Below, piece after piece: positions 17,091 through 25,511 of a DNA stretch of 44,768 nucleotides. The translations under genes and the position numbers were made by a program. Within the stretch, counting starts at the first letter, position 1. The number at the start of each line of letters is the position of its first letter. The stretch lies in assembly GCF_000372745.1 (NCBI RefSeq), contig NZ_KB889681.1, forward strand, positions 1 through 44,768, read 5' to 3'. The notes under the pieces are model-generated. The model had not been told where the DNA came from and did no database searches. It saw only the letters and a program-made list of their open reading frames with translations. Source of the stretch: Embleya scabrispora DSM 41855. GTDB lineage: Bacteria > Actinomycetota > Actinomycetes > Streptomycetales > Streptomycetaceae.

Positions 17091-17384
17091 ATGGGCGCCG
17101 GCGACACACTCGGTCGGGTCGGTAGCAAGGTGAAGCACAAGGACGAGCGTCTGCGAAAGACGCATCCCCCCGGGCTGATCGAGCACATCGACGCGGACAC
17201 CGACCAGGTTCGCGTCCAGCCCTTCGACCCGGCCCGCCCCGCGTGGACCGCCGAACTCGCGCTCCTGGAACCGGACGATGCCATTTGGTATCCGGGTGAC
17301 GGGGAACGACCGGCCGACTCCATGGCGTTTCCCATTCCCCCGGGCGCACGAGCCCCGCGCGAGTACGGGTGCTATCGCCTTTGA
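17091..17384 (+). CDS. Small hypothetical protein, 97 aa
   Basis: A 97-residue soluble protein with a basic N-terminus (SKVKHKDERLRKTHPPG) and an acidic, aromatic second half (LLEPDDAIWYPGDGERPAD). Not recognised. The ATG has GGAGG seven bases upstream, which is among the best ribosome binding sites in this stretch, so the gene is likely real. Third gene of the small cluster, 80 bp after the previous one, and ended by a hairpin. Confidence 0.65.
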   Translation: MGAGDTLGRVGSKVKHKDERLRKTHPPGLIEHIDADTDQVRVQPFDPARPAWTAELALLEPDDAIWYPGDGERPADSMAFPIPPGARAPREYGCYRL

Positions 17385-17397
17385 GTACCGGCGACGG

Positions 17398-17431
17398 ATG
17401 CCTCCAACCTCGCACGTGGGGCTGGAGGCAT
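17398..17431. terminator. Hairpin between convergent small genes
   Basis: A 9-bp perfect stem ATGCCTCCA / TGGAGGCAT with a 16-nt loop, between the 97-aa gene and the convergent toxin-like gene. T-rich bases follow the right arm (TTCT). Confidence 0.55.
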
Positions 17432-17445
17432 TCTCGCGGTTTGCG

Positions 17446-17679
17446 TCAGATGATCTGAACCACCGTGATCACCAGCTCGCTTGCCGTGATTTGATAGACC
17501 ACGAACACTGATCCGCACGTTGCTTCGCGCCTGTCCTTGCTGTATGTGGCGCTGGAGCCGGACCCGTATGGGTCCTGAGCGATGCGCGCGATCCCGCTGT
17601 CAAGGTCGCGCCGCTGAGCCGGACTCAGGTCGCGGCGGGCCTGCTCGCAATCGTGACTCCACCGTACGGAGTACGTCAT
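17446..17679 (-). CDS. RelE/ParE-like toxin
   Basis: A 77-residue protein with the RelE/ParE fold pattern: MTYSVRWSHDCEQARRDL, a helical hairpin with IARIAQDPYGSGS, a basic DRREAT strand, then VFVVYQITASELVITVVQI closing strands. RelE relatives are ribosome-dependent mRNA nucleases, ParE relatives inhibit gyrase; this short version could be either. The ATG has GGGGGAGG about five bases upstream. It starts inside the upstream partner gene, with an 80-base overlap, which suggests tight co-expression as in a type II toxin-antitoxin pair. Confidence 0.75.
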   Translation of the reverse strand: MTYSVRWSHDCEQARRDLSPAQRRDLDSGIARIAQDPYGSGSSATYSKDRREATCGSVFVVYQITASELVITVVQII

Positions 17680-17995
17680 CGCGGTCCTCCCCCATGATTA
17701 TGCGTGCTTCGGCTTCCTCGTGGATCTCTTGCACCCAGTCGTGGACGCGCTCCACGGCTTCTTGCATGTCGGTGGTGGATCGTGACCACCGGACCATCGT
17801 TGCGAGCATGTCTCGCGCCGGGGTGTTCTCGATCGCCTTCATGAAGTCTCCGCGCTGGTCTTCGGGCAGGGACTCACGGATGCCCGCGATCGTCGCCGGG
17901 ATGACGTACCACCGGCCCTCGAGCCGCGTTACGAACAGCCGGCCGCCCTCGTCGTCGGGCTTCTCGGAACCAGGCTTCTCGGTGTGCTCGTCCAT
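17600..17995 (-). CDS. Putative antitoxin partner of the RelE-like toxin
   Basis: A 131-residue acidic protein, upstream of and overlapping the toxin gene by 80 bases. The N-terminus is charged (MDEHTEKPGSEKPDDEG), the centre reads RLFVTRLEGRWYVIPATI, and residues about 80-115 form a long acidic helix (MQEAVERVHDWVQEIHEEAE). No helix-turn-helix or known antitoxin domain was recognised. The role is inferred only from gene order. The ATG at 17995 is preferred over 18001 because GAAGGA lies five bases before it. About the last 25 residues are read from the toxin's 5' end in another frame and are Pro/Arg/Gly/Ser-rich, so they may be functionally unimportant. Confidence 0.65.
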   Translation of the reverse strand: MDEHTEKPGSEKPDDEGGRLFVTRLEGRWYVIPATIAGIRESLPEDQRGDFMKAIENTPARDMLATMVRWSRSTTDMQEAVERVHDWVQEIHEEAEARIIMGEDRDDVLRTVESRLRAGPPRPESGSAARP

Positions 17996-18210
17996 AGGCA
18001 TCCTTCGGTGCGTCACGGTCTGGCTACAGTCAGTGTGCATCGAATCGGGTGGATTCGGGAAGCGGCATGCGCTTGCCATCCCCGGAACCGAGGACCTGCG
18101 TGGTGACGTTCCGTTCCACCTCGTCGAAGGAGGAGTGGGGCCGGTTGCGGATGGGGGGCGTTACCCTTCGTTCGATCGTGAAGATCACGAACCACGGGGG
18201 TGGCGAACGC

Positions 18211-20166
18211 ATGCGATCACGATGGCGTAGTTGGACGGCCGTACTGGCCATGACACTTACCGCGGGCTTCGCGGCGGCGCCTGCCGCACGCGCGCATACG
18301 ACGGATCCCAGTGACCCGCAGGCGAGTGCGGCGACGCGGGATGTGCGGGACTGGTTGACCCATCTGTCCAATCGGGCGCACAACCGGGTGGTGGCGGGGC
18401 AGTTCGCCGGATACAGCGGGAAGACGTTCTCACTGACTCAGGTGGAGGAGCTGAAGGCGCAGACCGGTGCGTACCCGGGGCTGGTGGGCTGTGACTACGG
18501 GCACGACGGCAACGCGATCGACCACACCTGCAACGCGACACTGAAGGATTGGTCGGCGGCAGGCGGTCTGGTCACCGTCAGTGCGCATCTGCCCAACCCC
18601 GATCAGCCCGACTGGAGTGGGTTGTTCACCAAGTTGCCCACCTTCGATCGGCTCACCGACCGCGGCAGCGGCACCGGACAGCGGTGGCACGCGGAACTCG
18701 ATCGGGTCGCCGAGGGGCTGCGCGAACTCGCCGACGCGAACGTGCCGGTGCTGTTCCGGCCGCTGCACGAGATGAACGGCGACTCGTTCTGGTGGAGTGC
18801 GCAGAACCCGCAGACCTTCGCCGAGGTGTGGCGGGACATGTACACCTACCTGACCGACGTCAAGGGCCTGCACAACCTGCTGTGGGTGTACGCACCGGAT
18901 TGCGGCTACGGCAACCGCTCGGGCTTCTACCCGGGCGGCGCTTATGCCGACGTGGTCGGCCTCGACTGCTACGTCCGCGAGCCCGCGGCGGTCCAGGGCT
19001 ACGACGAACTGGTGGCGCTGGGCAAGCCGTTCGCCTTCGCCGAGATCGGTCCGCGCAGCGGCTCCGGCGGCACGATCGAGACCCCGCTCGACTACGGGAA
19101 GTGGATCGACGCGATCCGCACCCGATTCCCGGCCACCGCCTACTTCATGGCGTGGAACGACCAGTGGCGGCCGACCGCCAACATCGGCGCGGGTCGGCTG
19201 ATGAACGACCCCTGGACGATCGTGCGCGGCGAAGTCGCCACCGCGGCGCGCACCGAGGGTGTACCCGCGCCGGTCGGTACGCCCGTCCCGCTCGCCGATT
19301 TCGAGTCCGACACCCAGGGTTGGGGCGGCTATCGCGTGCTCGCCGGGCCGTGGTCGGTGACCGAGTGGTCCGCGCAGGGCGGCCGATCCCTCAAGGCGGA
19401 CATCGACCTCGCCGCGCCCGAGGCGTACCTCAACCGGGTCGCGCCGCTGGACCTGAGCGCATACCGGGCACTGACCGCGACCGTGCGCACCGCCGAGTGG
19501 GGCAACCACGCGACCGGTACCACCGCCAAGTTCTACGTGCGCACCGGCGCCGGGATGGCCTGGTACGACGGCGGAGCGATCCGGATCGGCCCGAACGGCG
19601 CCGTGCTGCGCCTGGACCTGAGTCGGATCGCCGATCTGCGGGACGTGCGCGAGATCGGCGTGCTGTTCACCTCCGCACCCGGCGCGAGCGGACGAACGGC
19701 GGTGTACGTGGACGACGTCGCCGCCATCGCGCCGCCCGCGGCGTTGGCGGGCTTCGAGTCCGGGACGGACGGCTGGACCGGATACCTGACCGCGACCGCG
19801 CCGGTGAGCACCGCCGACTGGGCGAGCGAGGGCGTCCGTTCGTTGCGCGCCGAGGTCGACCCGGCCGCGCCCGAGGCGTACCTGAACCGGCGCGCGAACC
19901 TGGACCTGACGGGCCGTCGGGTCCTCAGCGCGGCGGTCCGGGCCGCCGCCGGCAGCGGCACCGCCAAGCTCTACGTCAAGACCACGGCGTCGAACACGTG
20001 GTACGACGCGGGCGCGGTCCCGGTCGGCCCGGACCCCAGGACGCTCACGCTCAACCTGTCCGGCGTCGGATCGCCCCAGGACGTCCGCGAGATCGGCGTG
20101 CAATTCGAGCGCCGCGGCGGCCCGGGCCAGGGCTCCGTGTTCGTCGACGACGTCACGGTGCGCTGA
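18211..20166 (+). CDS. Secreted GH26 beta-mannanase with two carbohydrate-binding modules
   Basis: A 651-residue extracellular glycoside hydrolase. Signal peptide 1-28 (ARA before His29). Residues about 45-345 are a GH26 barrel: acid/base Glu187 in RPLHEMNG and nucleophile Glu278 in FAEIG, the family's two catalytic glutamates; mannan is the usual substrate, hydrolysed at internal beta-1,4 bonds. Two similar C-terminal modules (about 365-510 and 525-651), beginning LADFESDTQGW and LAGFESGTDGW and each containing SLxAxxDxAAPEAYLNR, look like CBM23-type mannan-binding modules created by duplication. The ATG at 18211 begins a clear signal peptide; GGGGG lies about ten bases upstream. No sugar-specific operator was recognised in front. 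Confidence 0.92.
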   Translation: MRSRWRSWTAVLAMTLTAGFAAAPAARAHTTDPSDPQASAATRDVRDWLTHLSNRAHNRVVAGQFAGYSGKTFSLTQVEELKAQTGAYPGLVGCDYGHDGNAIDHTCNATLKDWSAAGGLVTVSAHLPNPDQPDWSGLFTKLPTFDRLTDRGSGTGQRWHAELDRVAEGLRELADANVPVLFRPLHEMNGDSFWWSAQNPQTFAEVWRDMYTYLTDVKGLHNLLWVYAPDCGYGNRSGFYPGGAYADVVGLDCYVREPAAVQGYDELVALGKPFAFAEIGPRSGSGGTIETPLDYGKWIDAIRTRFPATAYFMAWNDQWRPTANIGAGRLMNDPWTIVRGEVATAARTEGVPAPVGTPVPLADFESDTQGWGGYRVLAGPWSVTEWSAQGGRSLKADIDLAAPEAYLNRVAPLDLSAYRALTATVRTAEWGNHATGTTAKFYVRTGAGMAWYDGGAIRIGPNGAVLRLDLSRIADLRDVREIGVLFTSAPGASGRTAVYVDDVAAIAPPAALAGFESGTDGWTGYLTATAPVSTADWASEGVRSLRAEVDPAAPEAYLNRRANLDLTGRRVLSAAVRAAAGSGTAKLYVKTTASNTWYDAGAVPVGPDPRTLTLNLSGVGSPQDVREIGVQFERRGGPGQGSVFVDDVTVR

Positions 20167-20397
20167 CCGGGGCGCCGAGCGGCACACCCGGCTCGGAGCC
20201 GGCCGGGGTGTCGCCCGCCGAGGCGTCGCCGGCCGGCCCGAGGGCGCGGAACGCCTCGGCCCGTAGCCGCCGTGCCGGTGAAGATGGCCGACGTGGTCCT
20301 GCCGTTCCTGGCGGCGCAGCCGTAACCGCACCCGGCCGCCGAGGTCGGCGAGCCGAAGTGGCCCGCACGCCGTGGGGGCCGCGTGGCCCTGGGCGAA

Positions 20398-20832
20398 TCA
20401 GGACTGGGTGACACCTCCGTCACGGGCAACGTGGAGCTGTACGTGGTAGTCGACTCCGCAATTCGCGCCGCGGCGGATCCTTCGAGGGGTGATCGTGAGC
20501 TGCGAGATCAACGGGAGTTCGGCGGAAGAGGTGCTCACCTGCACCGTGGTCTCCACGGGCTGTGCCGACAGGCGCACGTCGAAGACGCTGCCGACCCGGC
20601 CGGCGCCCTCCTGGGCGGCCCGCAACATCACCAACGATTCGTCACATGCCCCTGCGCGACAGAATCGCACGGAGATGCCGGTGACTCGATCGGCCAAGTC
20701 CGGAGCGACCTCAACTTCCACCGGCGCCTGGGCCGAGGCACTGCAAACAGGTTCCGGGTCCGACGCCGCACACCCTCCCACAATGGTCGCCACGCCGAAA
20801 GCCGCCGCGGCCCTCGATAAGCCTCTGTGCAC
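20398..20832 (-). CDS. Predicted lipoprotein, 144 aa
   Basis: A 144-residue exported lipoprotein with lipobox IVGGC (acylated Cys21), followed by a mostly beta-rich domain (QAPVEVEVAPDLADRVTGIS ... PLISQLTITPRRIRRG) and five more Cys. The function is not recognised. The GTG at 20832 is chosen because GGAAGG lies eight bases upstream and it begins directly with a signal sequence; the longer frame to 20970 has no such features. About 290 bp of non-coding sequence separate it from the KAS-like gene on the same strand. Confidence 0.65.
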   Translation of the reverse strand: MHRGLSRAAAAFGVATIVGGCAASDPEPVCSASAQAPVEVEVAPDLADRVTGISVRFCRAGACDESLVMLRAAQEGAGRVGSVFDVRLSAQPVETTVQVSTSSAELPLISQLTITPRRIRRGANCGVDYHVQLHVARDGGVTQS

Positions 20833-21124
20833 GATTCGAACCTTCCACTGCGCCGGTTCCAGTCGCACTGCCCGCCTTGAAGGCACATGGCCTTGCGGTG
20901 AAAGCGGTGCACTGCGTTCCCGTTGTCGGATTTCGACAGCGTGATCGTTGGGAGAGCTCGATCCTGCCATTCCGACGCCGATGAGGCGATCGCCGCCGGA
21001 ACGCCGTCTCCTACCCGGGAGTACCGACCACGACTGCGTGCGTCACCGGAGCGAGGCCGTCCCGGGCGGTCGGCGGTGCCTTCGGCGATGCTTCGGCGCT
21101 GATGACAGGGCCGCCCGGGAAGGC

Positions 21125-22060
21125 TCAGATCTCCACCACGGCGGCGGCAAGCGCTCCGTCGCCGCCGAGGGAGGTCACGAGTACGCGGGTGCCGGTCGGG
21201 TGGTCGGACTCGAAGACCATCCGGGCGGCGATGAGCAGGCCGGCGGCCCGGGAGTGGCCCGTTTCCGGACCGATGTCGGTGACCTGGTGGCGCTGGAGGC
21301 CGAAGTGGCGGCGGAAGGCGCGGTTCGTCTCGGCGGACGGCGTGTGCAGCGCGACGTGGTCGATCGTCGACCACGCGATCCCGGCCTGACGCAACGTCTG
21401 CGCGATCACCGCCGAGATCGCGATCGGCGCGTCCTGTAGGCATTCGCCGAGGTGCTCCCGCCAGGAAACACTGACCCGGTCGACCATCGTGGCCACCGCG
21501 GACCGCCCCGGCTCGTGCCGACGCACCGCGACACCCGCCGCCGCGATTCGCGGGCGCGCCTCCGGCGCCGCGCGAGTCGGGCGCGCTCCGGGTATGCGGA
21601 TGCCCGGGTGCGGATCAGCGCTCGCGCGGTGGTCGCGCACGGACACGGCCAACAGGCGATGACGAGCCAACCCCTTTTCCAACACCAAGGCCGCCGCCGC
21701 GGGCCGTCCCTCGTGCGAAGGCGCCAGTACCAGGCCGCGCCGCGCTGCCGGATCGACCGTGAGGTGCGCCGCGAGGGTGCCCACTGCGGACAGCGGATGG
21801 TCGCCGCAGTGCACGGCGTGGTAGGCGTGGATCCGGCCGACGCCGAGTCGATCCAGGACCAGCCGCCCGGACAGCGCGATCGGCGCGCCGGCGGCGGCCC
21901 GGTCGCACAACAGGCAGTACTGCTCGTCCAGATCGCAGCCGCTGAGCTCGCCCCGCGTCAACGTGTCGCGCAGCGCGGCCTCGTCGACCAGGAGGGACGG
22001 CATCGGCGAGGCGGCCGTGCAACTCCCCACGGCGGCGATGCCCAAACCGGTCACCTTCAT
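21125..22060 (-). CDS. Orphan beta-ketoacyl synthase III (FabH)-like protein
   Basis: A 311-residue thiolase-fold protein. Cys85 (HAVHCGDHPLSAVGTLAAHL) sits where KAS III enzymes have the acyl-accepting cysteine, and His239 (DHVALHTPSAETNRAF) matches the catalytic histidine. The position of the third residue (Asn in FabH, GNT motif) appears to be His269 in ETGHSRAAGLL. This gives a Cys-His-His set as in KAS I/II, so it may be an acyltransferase or a diverged synthase. The N-terminal part is shorter than in FabH. ATG start with AAGGAG eight bases upstream. No acyl carrier protein or other polyketide or fatty-acid genes lie nearby. Confidence 0.75.
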   Translation of the reverse strand: MKVTGLGIAAVGSCTAASPMPSLLVDEAALRDTLTRGELSGCDLDEQYCLLCDRAAAGAPIALSGRLVLDRLGVGRIHAYHAVHCGDHPLSAVGTLAAHLTVDPAARRGLVLAPSHEGRPAAAALVLEKGLARHRLLAVSVRDHRASADPHPGIRIPGARPTRAAPEARPRIAAAGVAVRRHEPGRSAVATMVDRVSVSWREHLGECLQDAPIAISAVIAQTLRQAGIAWSTIDHVALHTPSAETNRAFRRHFGLQRHQVTDIGPETGHSRAAGLLIAARMVFESDHPTGTRVLVTSLGGDGALAAAVVEI

Positions 22061-22755
22061 CGTGTGTTCTCCTTCGCGCTGCCGATGCCGAGACCCGGCA
22101 TCGGGACGGCCGCCGAGGACCGTCCACCCCGTCCCCGCTTCCGCCCGTGAGGTGGCGAGCTGCGGGCGGGTCCCGGAGGCCGTGCCACATGTCCGAACGT
22201 ACGCGCCGCCGACCCACCCGAACCCCGCCTTCACGAGCCCCTGACGCACCGGCCCACCGCCCCTACGCGGCTCTTACGCCCGGCGACATCCACGCGCGTC
22301 CCGCCACCACCTCGCCACCTCCTCCGCGCGAGATGCCACCGGCGCTCCCACCCGGCCCGCCGTACCGCACGGCCGGGACGTCGGGTGTGGGGCCGCAGGA
22401 CGCGGACGAGACGTGGCGGAGCGCGGGAGCCGGGTTGGGGGCGCGGCGTGGCGCGTGGGGGAACGGCGGTGCGCGGTGGCGGTGTGCGATGGCGTGACCT
22501 GGGCATGCGTGCGTCCCGCCGCATCCCTCCACCCCCTCCGTGTGATGCCGGCGCCGCACCACCCGCCACCCCGTCGCTGTCAAGGTCGCGTTCGGATTCC
22601 GCGCGAACGCGTATGTGCGGCATACGGGTTCCGCTCGCCGATCGTCGCGCCGCCTAGCGTCGAAGGCATGCGGGGGAGCAACGGCGACAACGGCACACCA
22701 CGGCGCTGGTGTGGACGGGGACCGGTACGGCGTTGTCGGCGGCGGAGCATCTGCG
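22061..22755. other. Gene-poor 695-bp stretch before the pseudogene
   Basis: No frame here has a credible ribosome binding site with a recognisable product; overlapping frames on both strands are Arg/Pro-rich and typical of non-coding GC-rich DNA. A small inverted repeat GTATG-TGCGG-CATAC lies at 22611-22625, next to another pair (CGCGTTCG / CGAACGCG). The missing 5' part of the pseudogene would be expected here, but I cannot recognise it. Confidence 0.45.
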
Positions 22756-23390
22756 GGTGACCAAGAGGACGCCTTCGATTCGGTGCTCGCGCTCACCCGG
22801 GCGAACGCGCCGGCGCAGGAGGCCAACGGCGACGAGAGCCGTTTCCTCGTCGACCGCGCCCGGGCGGTCGACGCCGAAAGCGCCTTCGTCGCGAAGTCCC
22901 GGGAACCGGCCGCGTTCGACGGCGTGGGGCCAACCGGCTACGCCGAGGCGTTGCGGGTCGCCGTGACCGGCTTCCCGGGCTTCGCGGCGGGCGTGGAACC
23001 GCCGTTCGGCGGGGAGTTCGGTCGGAGTTCCGCAACATCACCGTCACCGGCGAGCGGGCGGCGGCCGAGGAGGCGCTGCGCTGGTACGCCCGGTATCAGC
23101 AGTACGACCGGCAGATGCGGGAGATGGTTGCCCGAGGCGACATCCGCGGTGCCGTCGACTTCACCACGAGATATCGGGAGAACGCCTCCAACTGGTCCTT
23201 GGAGCGCCTGATCAAGGCGCTGCGCTGGACGCGGTCACGGCGATCAACCGCGCGCACATGGACGTCGAGGCCGAAGCCGGCCTCGACGAGCCGAGCGGCC
23301 GAGGTCTGCTCTCCGGCCTCCTCGCCCTGTCGGCAACAGCCCCGGTATGGCCGGGGGTTCGTCCGAGGCCGGCCGAATACCGCACGGGCG
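22756..23390 (+). pseudogene. Decayed membrane protein gene (extracellular domain and last helix), two frameshifts
   Basis: Three consecutive frames give pieces of one family of actinobacterial membrane proteins. Piece 1 (22756-23016): DAFDSVLALTRANAPAQEAN and GDESRFLVD. Piece 2 (23025-23220, another frame): EFRNITVTGERAAAEEALRW and AVDFTTRYRENASNWSLERL. Piece 3 (23222 onward, third frame): ALDAVTAINRAHMDVEAEAG, then a damaged final helix and GVRPRPAEYR. The first break coincides with a repeated GGAGTTC at an 11-bp step, the second with a doubled GCGCT, so short tandem duplications look like the causes. The N-terminal half and start codon are not recognisable. Confidence 0.75.
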
Positions 23391-23563
23391 GGGCAGCCGG
23401 CCGTGGGCCGTTGCGCCACCGCCCCGTCCGCTCCGGCCCCATCGCCGGAGCGGACGTGCGGTCGACGCCCGCCGCCGCGAACCCGGCGCCGCCGAGGCCG
23501 GCGGAGCCGCCCGTGCCTGTCGGTACGGCACCCGCACGACGCTGACGTCGACCGATCCGGTCC

Positions 23564-25264
23564 TCAGATCTGGCAGGCGATCTCGTCCGCGGCCCGCTCG
23601 CCGGAGGCCACCGCCGCGTTCAGAGTGGAGTTGTCCACGTCGGTGTGCTCGCCCGCGAAGTGGATCCTGCCCTCCTGGACGCCCTCGTAGCCGGCGATCG
23701 AGGTGTACTGGCCGACCCGGTAGTAGTGATAGGCGCCCAGCGACCAGGGGTCGAGCGACCAATGGTCCTCGTACGCCTTGCCGTTGTATGCCGCCGTGGT
23801 GCCCGGGAACAGATGCTCGATCTGTCCGTGGAACCATTGCACGTCGGCGGCCGGTGCCGGGCCGTGCGCCGCTCCGGTGAGGGTATTCCGGGCGACGTTG
23901 CCGCCGGGGAAGTTCACCAACAGGGCCGGCGCGCCGTTCTCGCCCAGATGCACCGAACCGTCCCAGGCGGTCTGATAGCCGTTGGGGCCGGTGTTGCTGA
24001 TGCCGTTGCCGCCGACCGCGGGCCAGGTCTTGCGGGTGAGCTGGGTGACGATCTTCGCGTTCTGCCCCATGCCCTGCTCGCGGATCGCCTTGAGCTTGAG
24101 CGCGGACAGGCTCGCACCGGACAGGTCGACGTCGCGCAGCGTGCTGAACGGCAGCGCCAGCACCACATGGTCGGCGGTGACCGAGACCGTGCTGCCGGCG
24201 TGGTCGAACGTACAGGTGTAGCTGCCGGTGGCGTTCTGCCGCAGTGCGACCAGTCGATGGCCCGGTTTGACGGCGCCGGTCGGGAGTTCCGCGACCATGC
24301 CGCTGACCAACTGGTCGTTCCCGCCGACGAGATGATACTTCTCGTCGAAGCCGCCGCCGCCGAAGACCTCGGAAGAGCCGAGGAAGCCGATCAGGCCCAT
24401 CGCCGAACAGTCGCCCGGCTCGCCGCCCGATTGCAGTTGCAGCGACTGGATCAGTTGGCCGAGCCGGGAGCTCGCCGGCAGCCCGATCTCCGCGAGGTAG
24501 TCCAGGGCGGACATCCGGTCGAGCCGACGCGCCTCGGCGGTGGAGTTGTTGTAGCGGGGTGTCCCCGCGGCGGCATAGGAGGCGCTGAACGCGCTGTAGG
24601 CGTGCGCGACCCAGTCGTCCTGCTGGACGGCGCCGTCGTACCCGGCGCCGTCGATCCACGCCTTGTAGTCCCCGGTGGCCAGCGCGCCGCCGGCGGCGAC
24701 CTCCTTGTTCAGTCCCAGTCGGCGGGAGAGGGCCAGGATCGCGGTATCGGTCGAGCTGATGAACGCCCCGCCGTGCTCGTGCACTTGACCGCCGGCGAAG
24801 TAGCCGCGCAGGGATCGACAGCGGCCGCCCAGGTGAGTGTCGGCGGCCTCGTACACGGTCGCGGCGACGGGGGTACGGCCCGTCCAGAGCCGGTGTGCAC
24901 AGCGCAGTCCGGCCAGACCCGCGCCGACCACGACGATGCGCGGTGCGCCGCTCGACGTGGCCGCCGAGGCGCGTGACGGTGCGAGCAGCCCACCCGGCAG
25001 TGCGGCGGCGGCGACGGCGAACGCGCCCGCGCCGCCGAGGAGTCGGCGTCGGCTGGGGCCGGCCGCGGCCTCGCGTTCCTCGGCGCGACGGGCCCGTTCG
25101 AGCCGGACCGCCTCGGCCTGCTCGCCGGCCACCTCGGCCACGGGCAAACCGCGTCGACGAGCCTCGGCGTGGGTGGCGAAGACGGCGCGCAGCGGTGCGG
25201 GCAGCCCGGCGCGGTCGACGGTTCGTGCGGGAGAGGTACGTGGGCCGGAAGGTTCCTTGGGCAT
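23564..25264 (-). CDS. Tat-exported flavin amine oxidase
   Basis: A 566-residue FAD enzyme of the monoamine oxidase family, oxidising an amine to an aldehyde or imine with release of H2O2. FAD-binding motif VVVGAGLAG (Gly114, Gly116, Gly119), GGRCRS after it, and the C-terminal FAGEHT flavin motif. Twin-arginine signal SRRRLLGG at 71-78 followed by an Ala/Leu-rich segment; the 70-residue charged region before it is unusually long for a Tat signal. ATG start with GAGGG about six bases upstream. A promoter with a TetR-type operator at 25399-25445 points at it, so it likely shares control with the amidohydrolase/ABC operon across the TetR gene. The substrate amine is unknown. Confidence 0.9.
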   Translation of the reverse strand: MPKEPSGPRTSPARTVDRAGLPAPLRAVFATHAEARRRGLPVAEVAGEQAEAVRLERARRAEEREAAAGPSRRRLLGGAGAFAVAAAALPGGLLAPSRASAATSSGAPRIVVVGAGLAGLRCAHRLWTGRTPVAATVYEAADTHLGGRCRSLRGYFAGGQVHEHGGAFISSTDTAILALSRRLGLNKEVAAGGALATGDYKAWIDGAGYDGAVQQDDWVAHAYSAFSASYAAAGTPRYNNSTAEARRLDRMSALDYLAEIGLPASSRLGQLIQSLQLQSGGEPGDCSAMGLIGFLGSSEVFGGGGFDEKYHLVGGNDQLVSGMVAELPTGAVKPGHRLVALRQNATGSYTCTFDHAGSTVSVTADHVVLALPFSTLRDVDLSGASLSALKLKAIREQGMGQNAKIVTQLTRKTWPAVGGNGISNTGPNGYQTAWDGSVHLGENGAPALLVNFPGGNVARNTLTGAAHGPAPAADVQWFHGQIEHLFPGTTAAYNGKAYEDHWSLDPWSLGAYHYYRVGQYTSIAGYEGVQEGRIHFAGEHTDVDNSTLNAAVASGERAADEIACQI

Positions 25265-25398
25265 GAAATCCCTCGTCTCGGGATCGTGGCGACAAGTGCC
25301 GAGCGGTGGCGTTCGCCCTGTCGGGCGAACACGGCCGGTTGCGGCAAGGGGACCCGGACCGGTCGGCGAGCGAAGCGCGACCTGTGCGATGGGACGAG

Positions 25399-25445
25399 AG
25401 TGAAGCGCCTGCGCATCACTGATGTCAACAGTGTTGCGCAGGCGC
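25399..25445 (-). promoter_or_regulatory. Promoter and TetR-type operator S1 for the amine oxidase
   Basis: An imperfect inverted repeat spans 25405-25445 with perfect outer arms GCGCCTGCGCA and TGCGCAGGCGC. Its core (25411-25439) matches operator S2 at 26242-26270 in 26 of 29 positions. On the minus strand it contains TTGACA (25428-25423), then 18 bp, then TTCACT (25404-25399), oriented toward the amine oxidase 135 bp away. Binding would cover the -35 box. Confidence 0.75.
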
Positions 25446-25511
25446 TGTGCGAAAAAGACCTTCGTTTATTGCCAGGGTGAGTCGGACCGGCCCGCTTGTG
25501 CGGCCGGGGTG

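Noticed and set aside
21125-22060. KAS III-like gene as the core of a polyketide gene cluster
   Set aside because: No acyl carrier protein, ketoreductase, cyclase, NRPS or export genes are nearby; a single condensing enzyme does not support a biosynthetic cluster.
22263-22826. Several overlapping 60-190-aa frames on both strands in the gene-poor stretch
   Set aside because: They are Arg/Pro/Ala-rich, lack ribosome binding sites and contradict each other on both strands.
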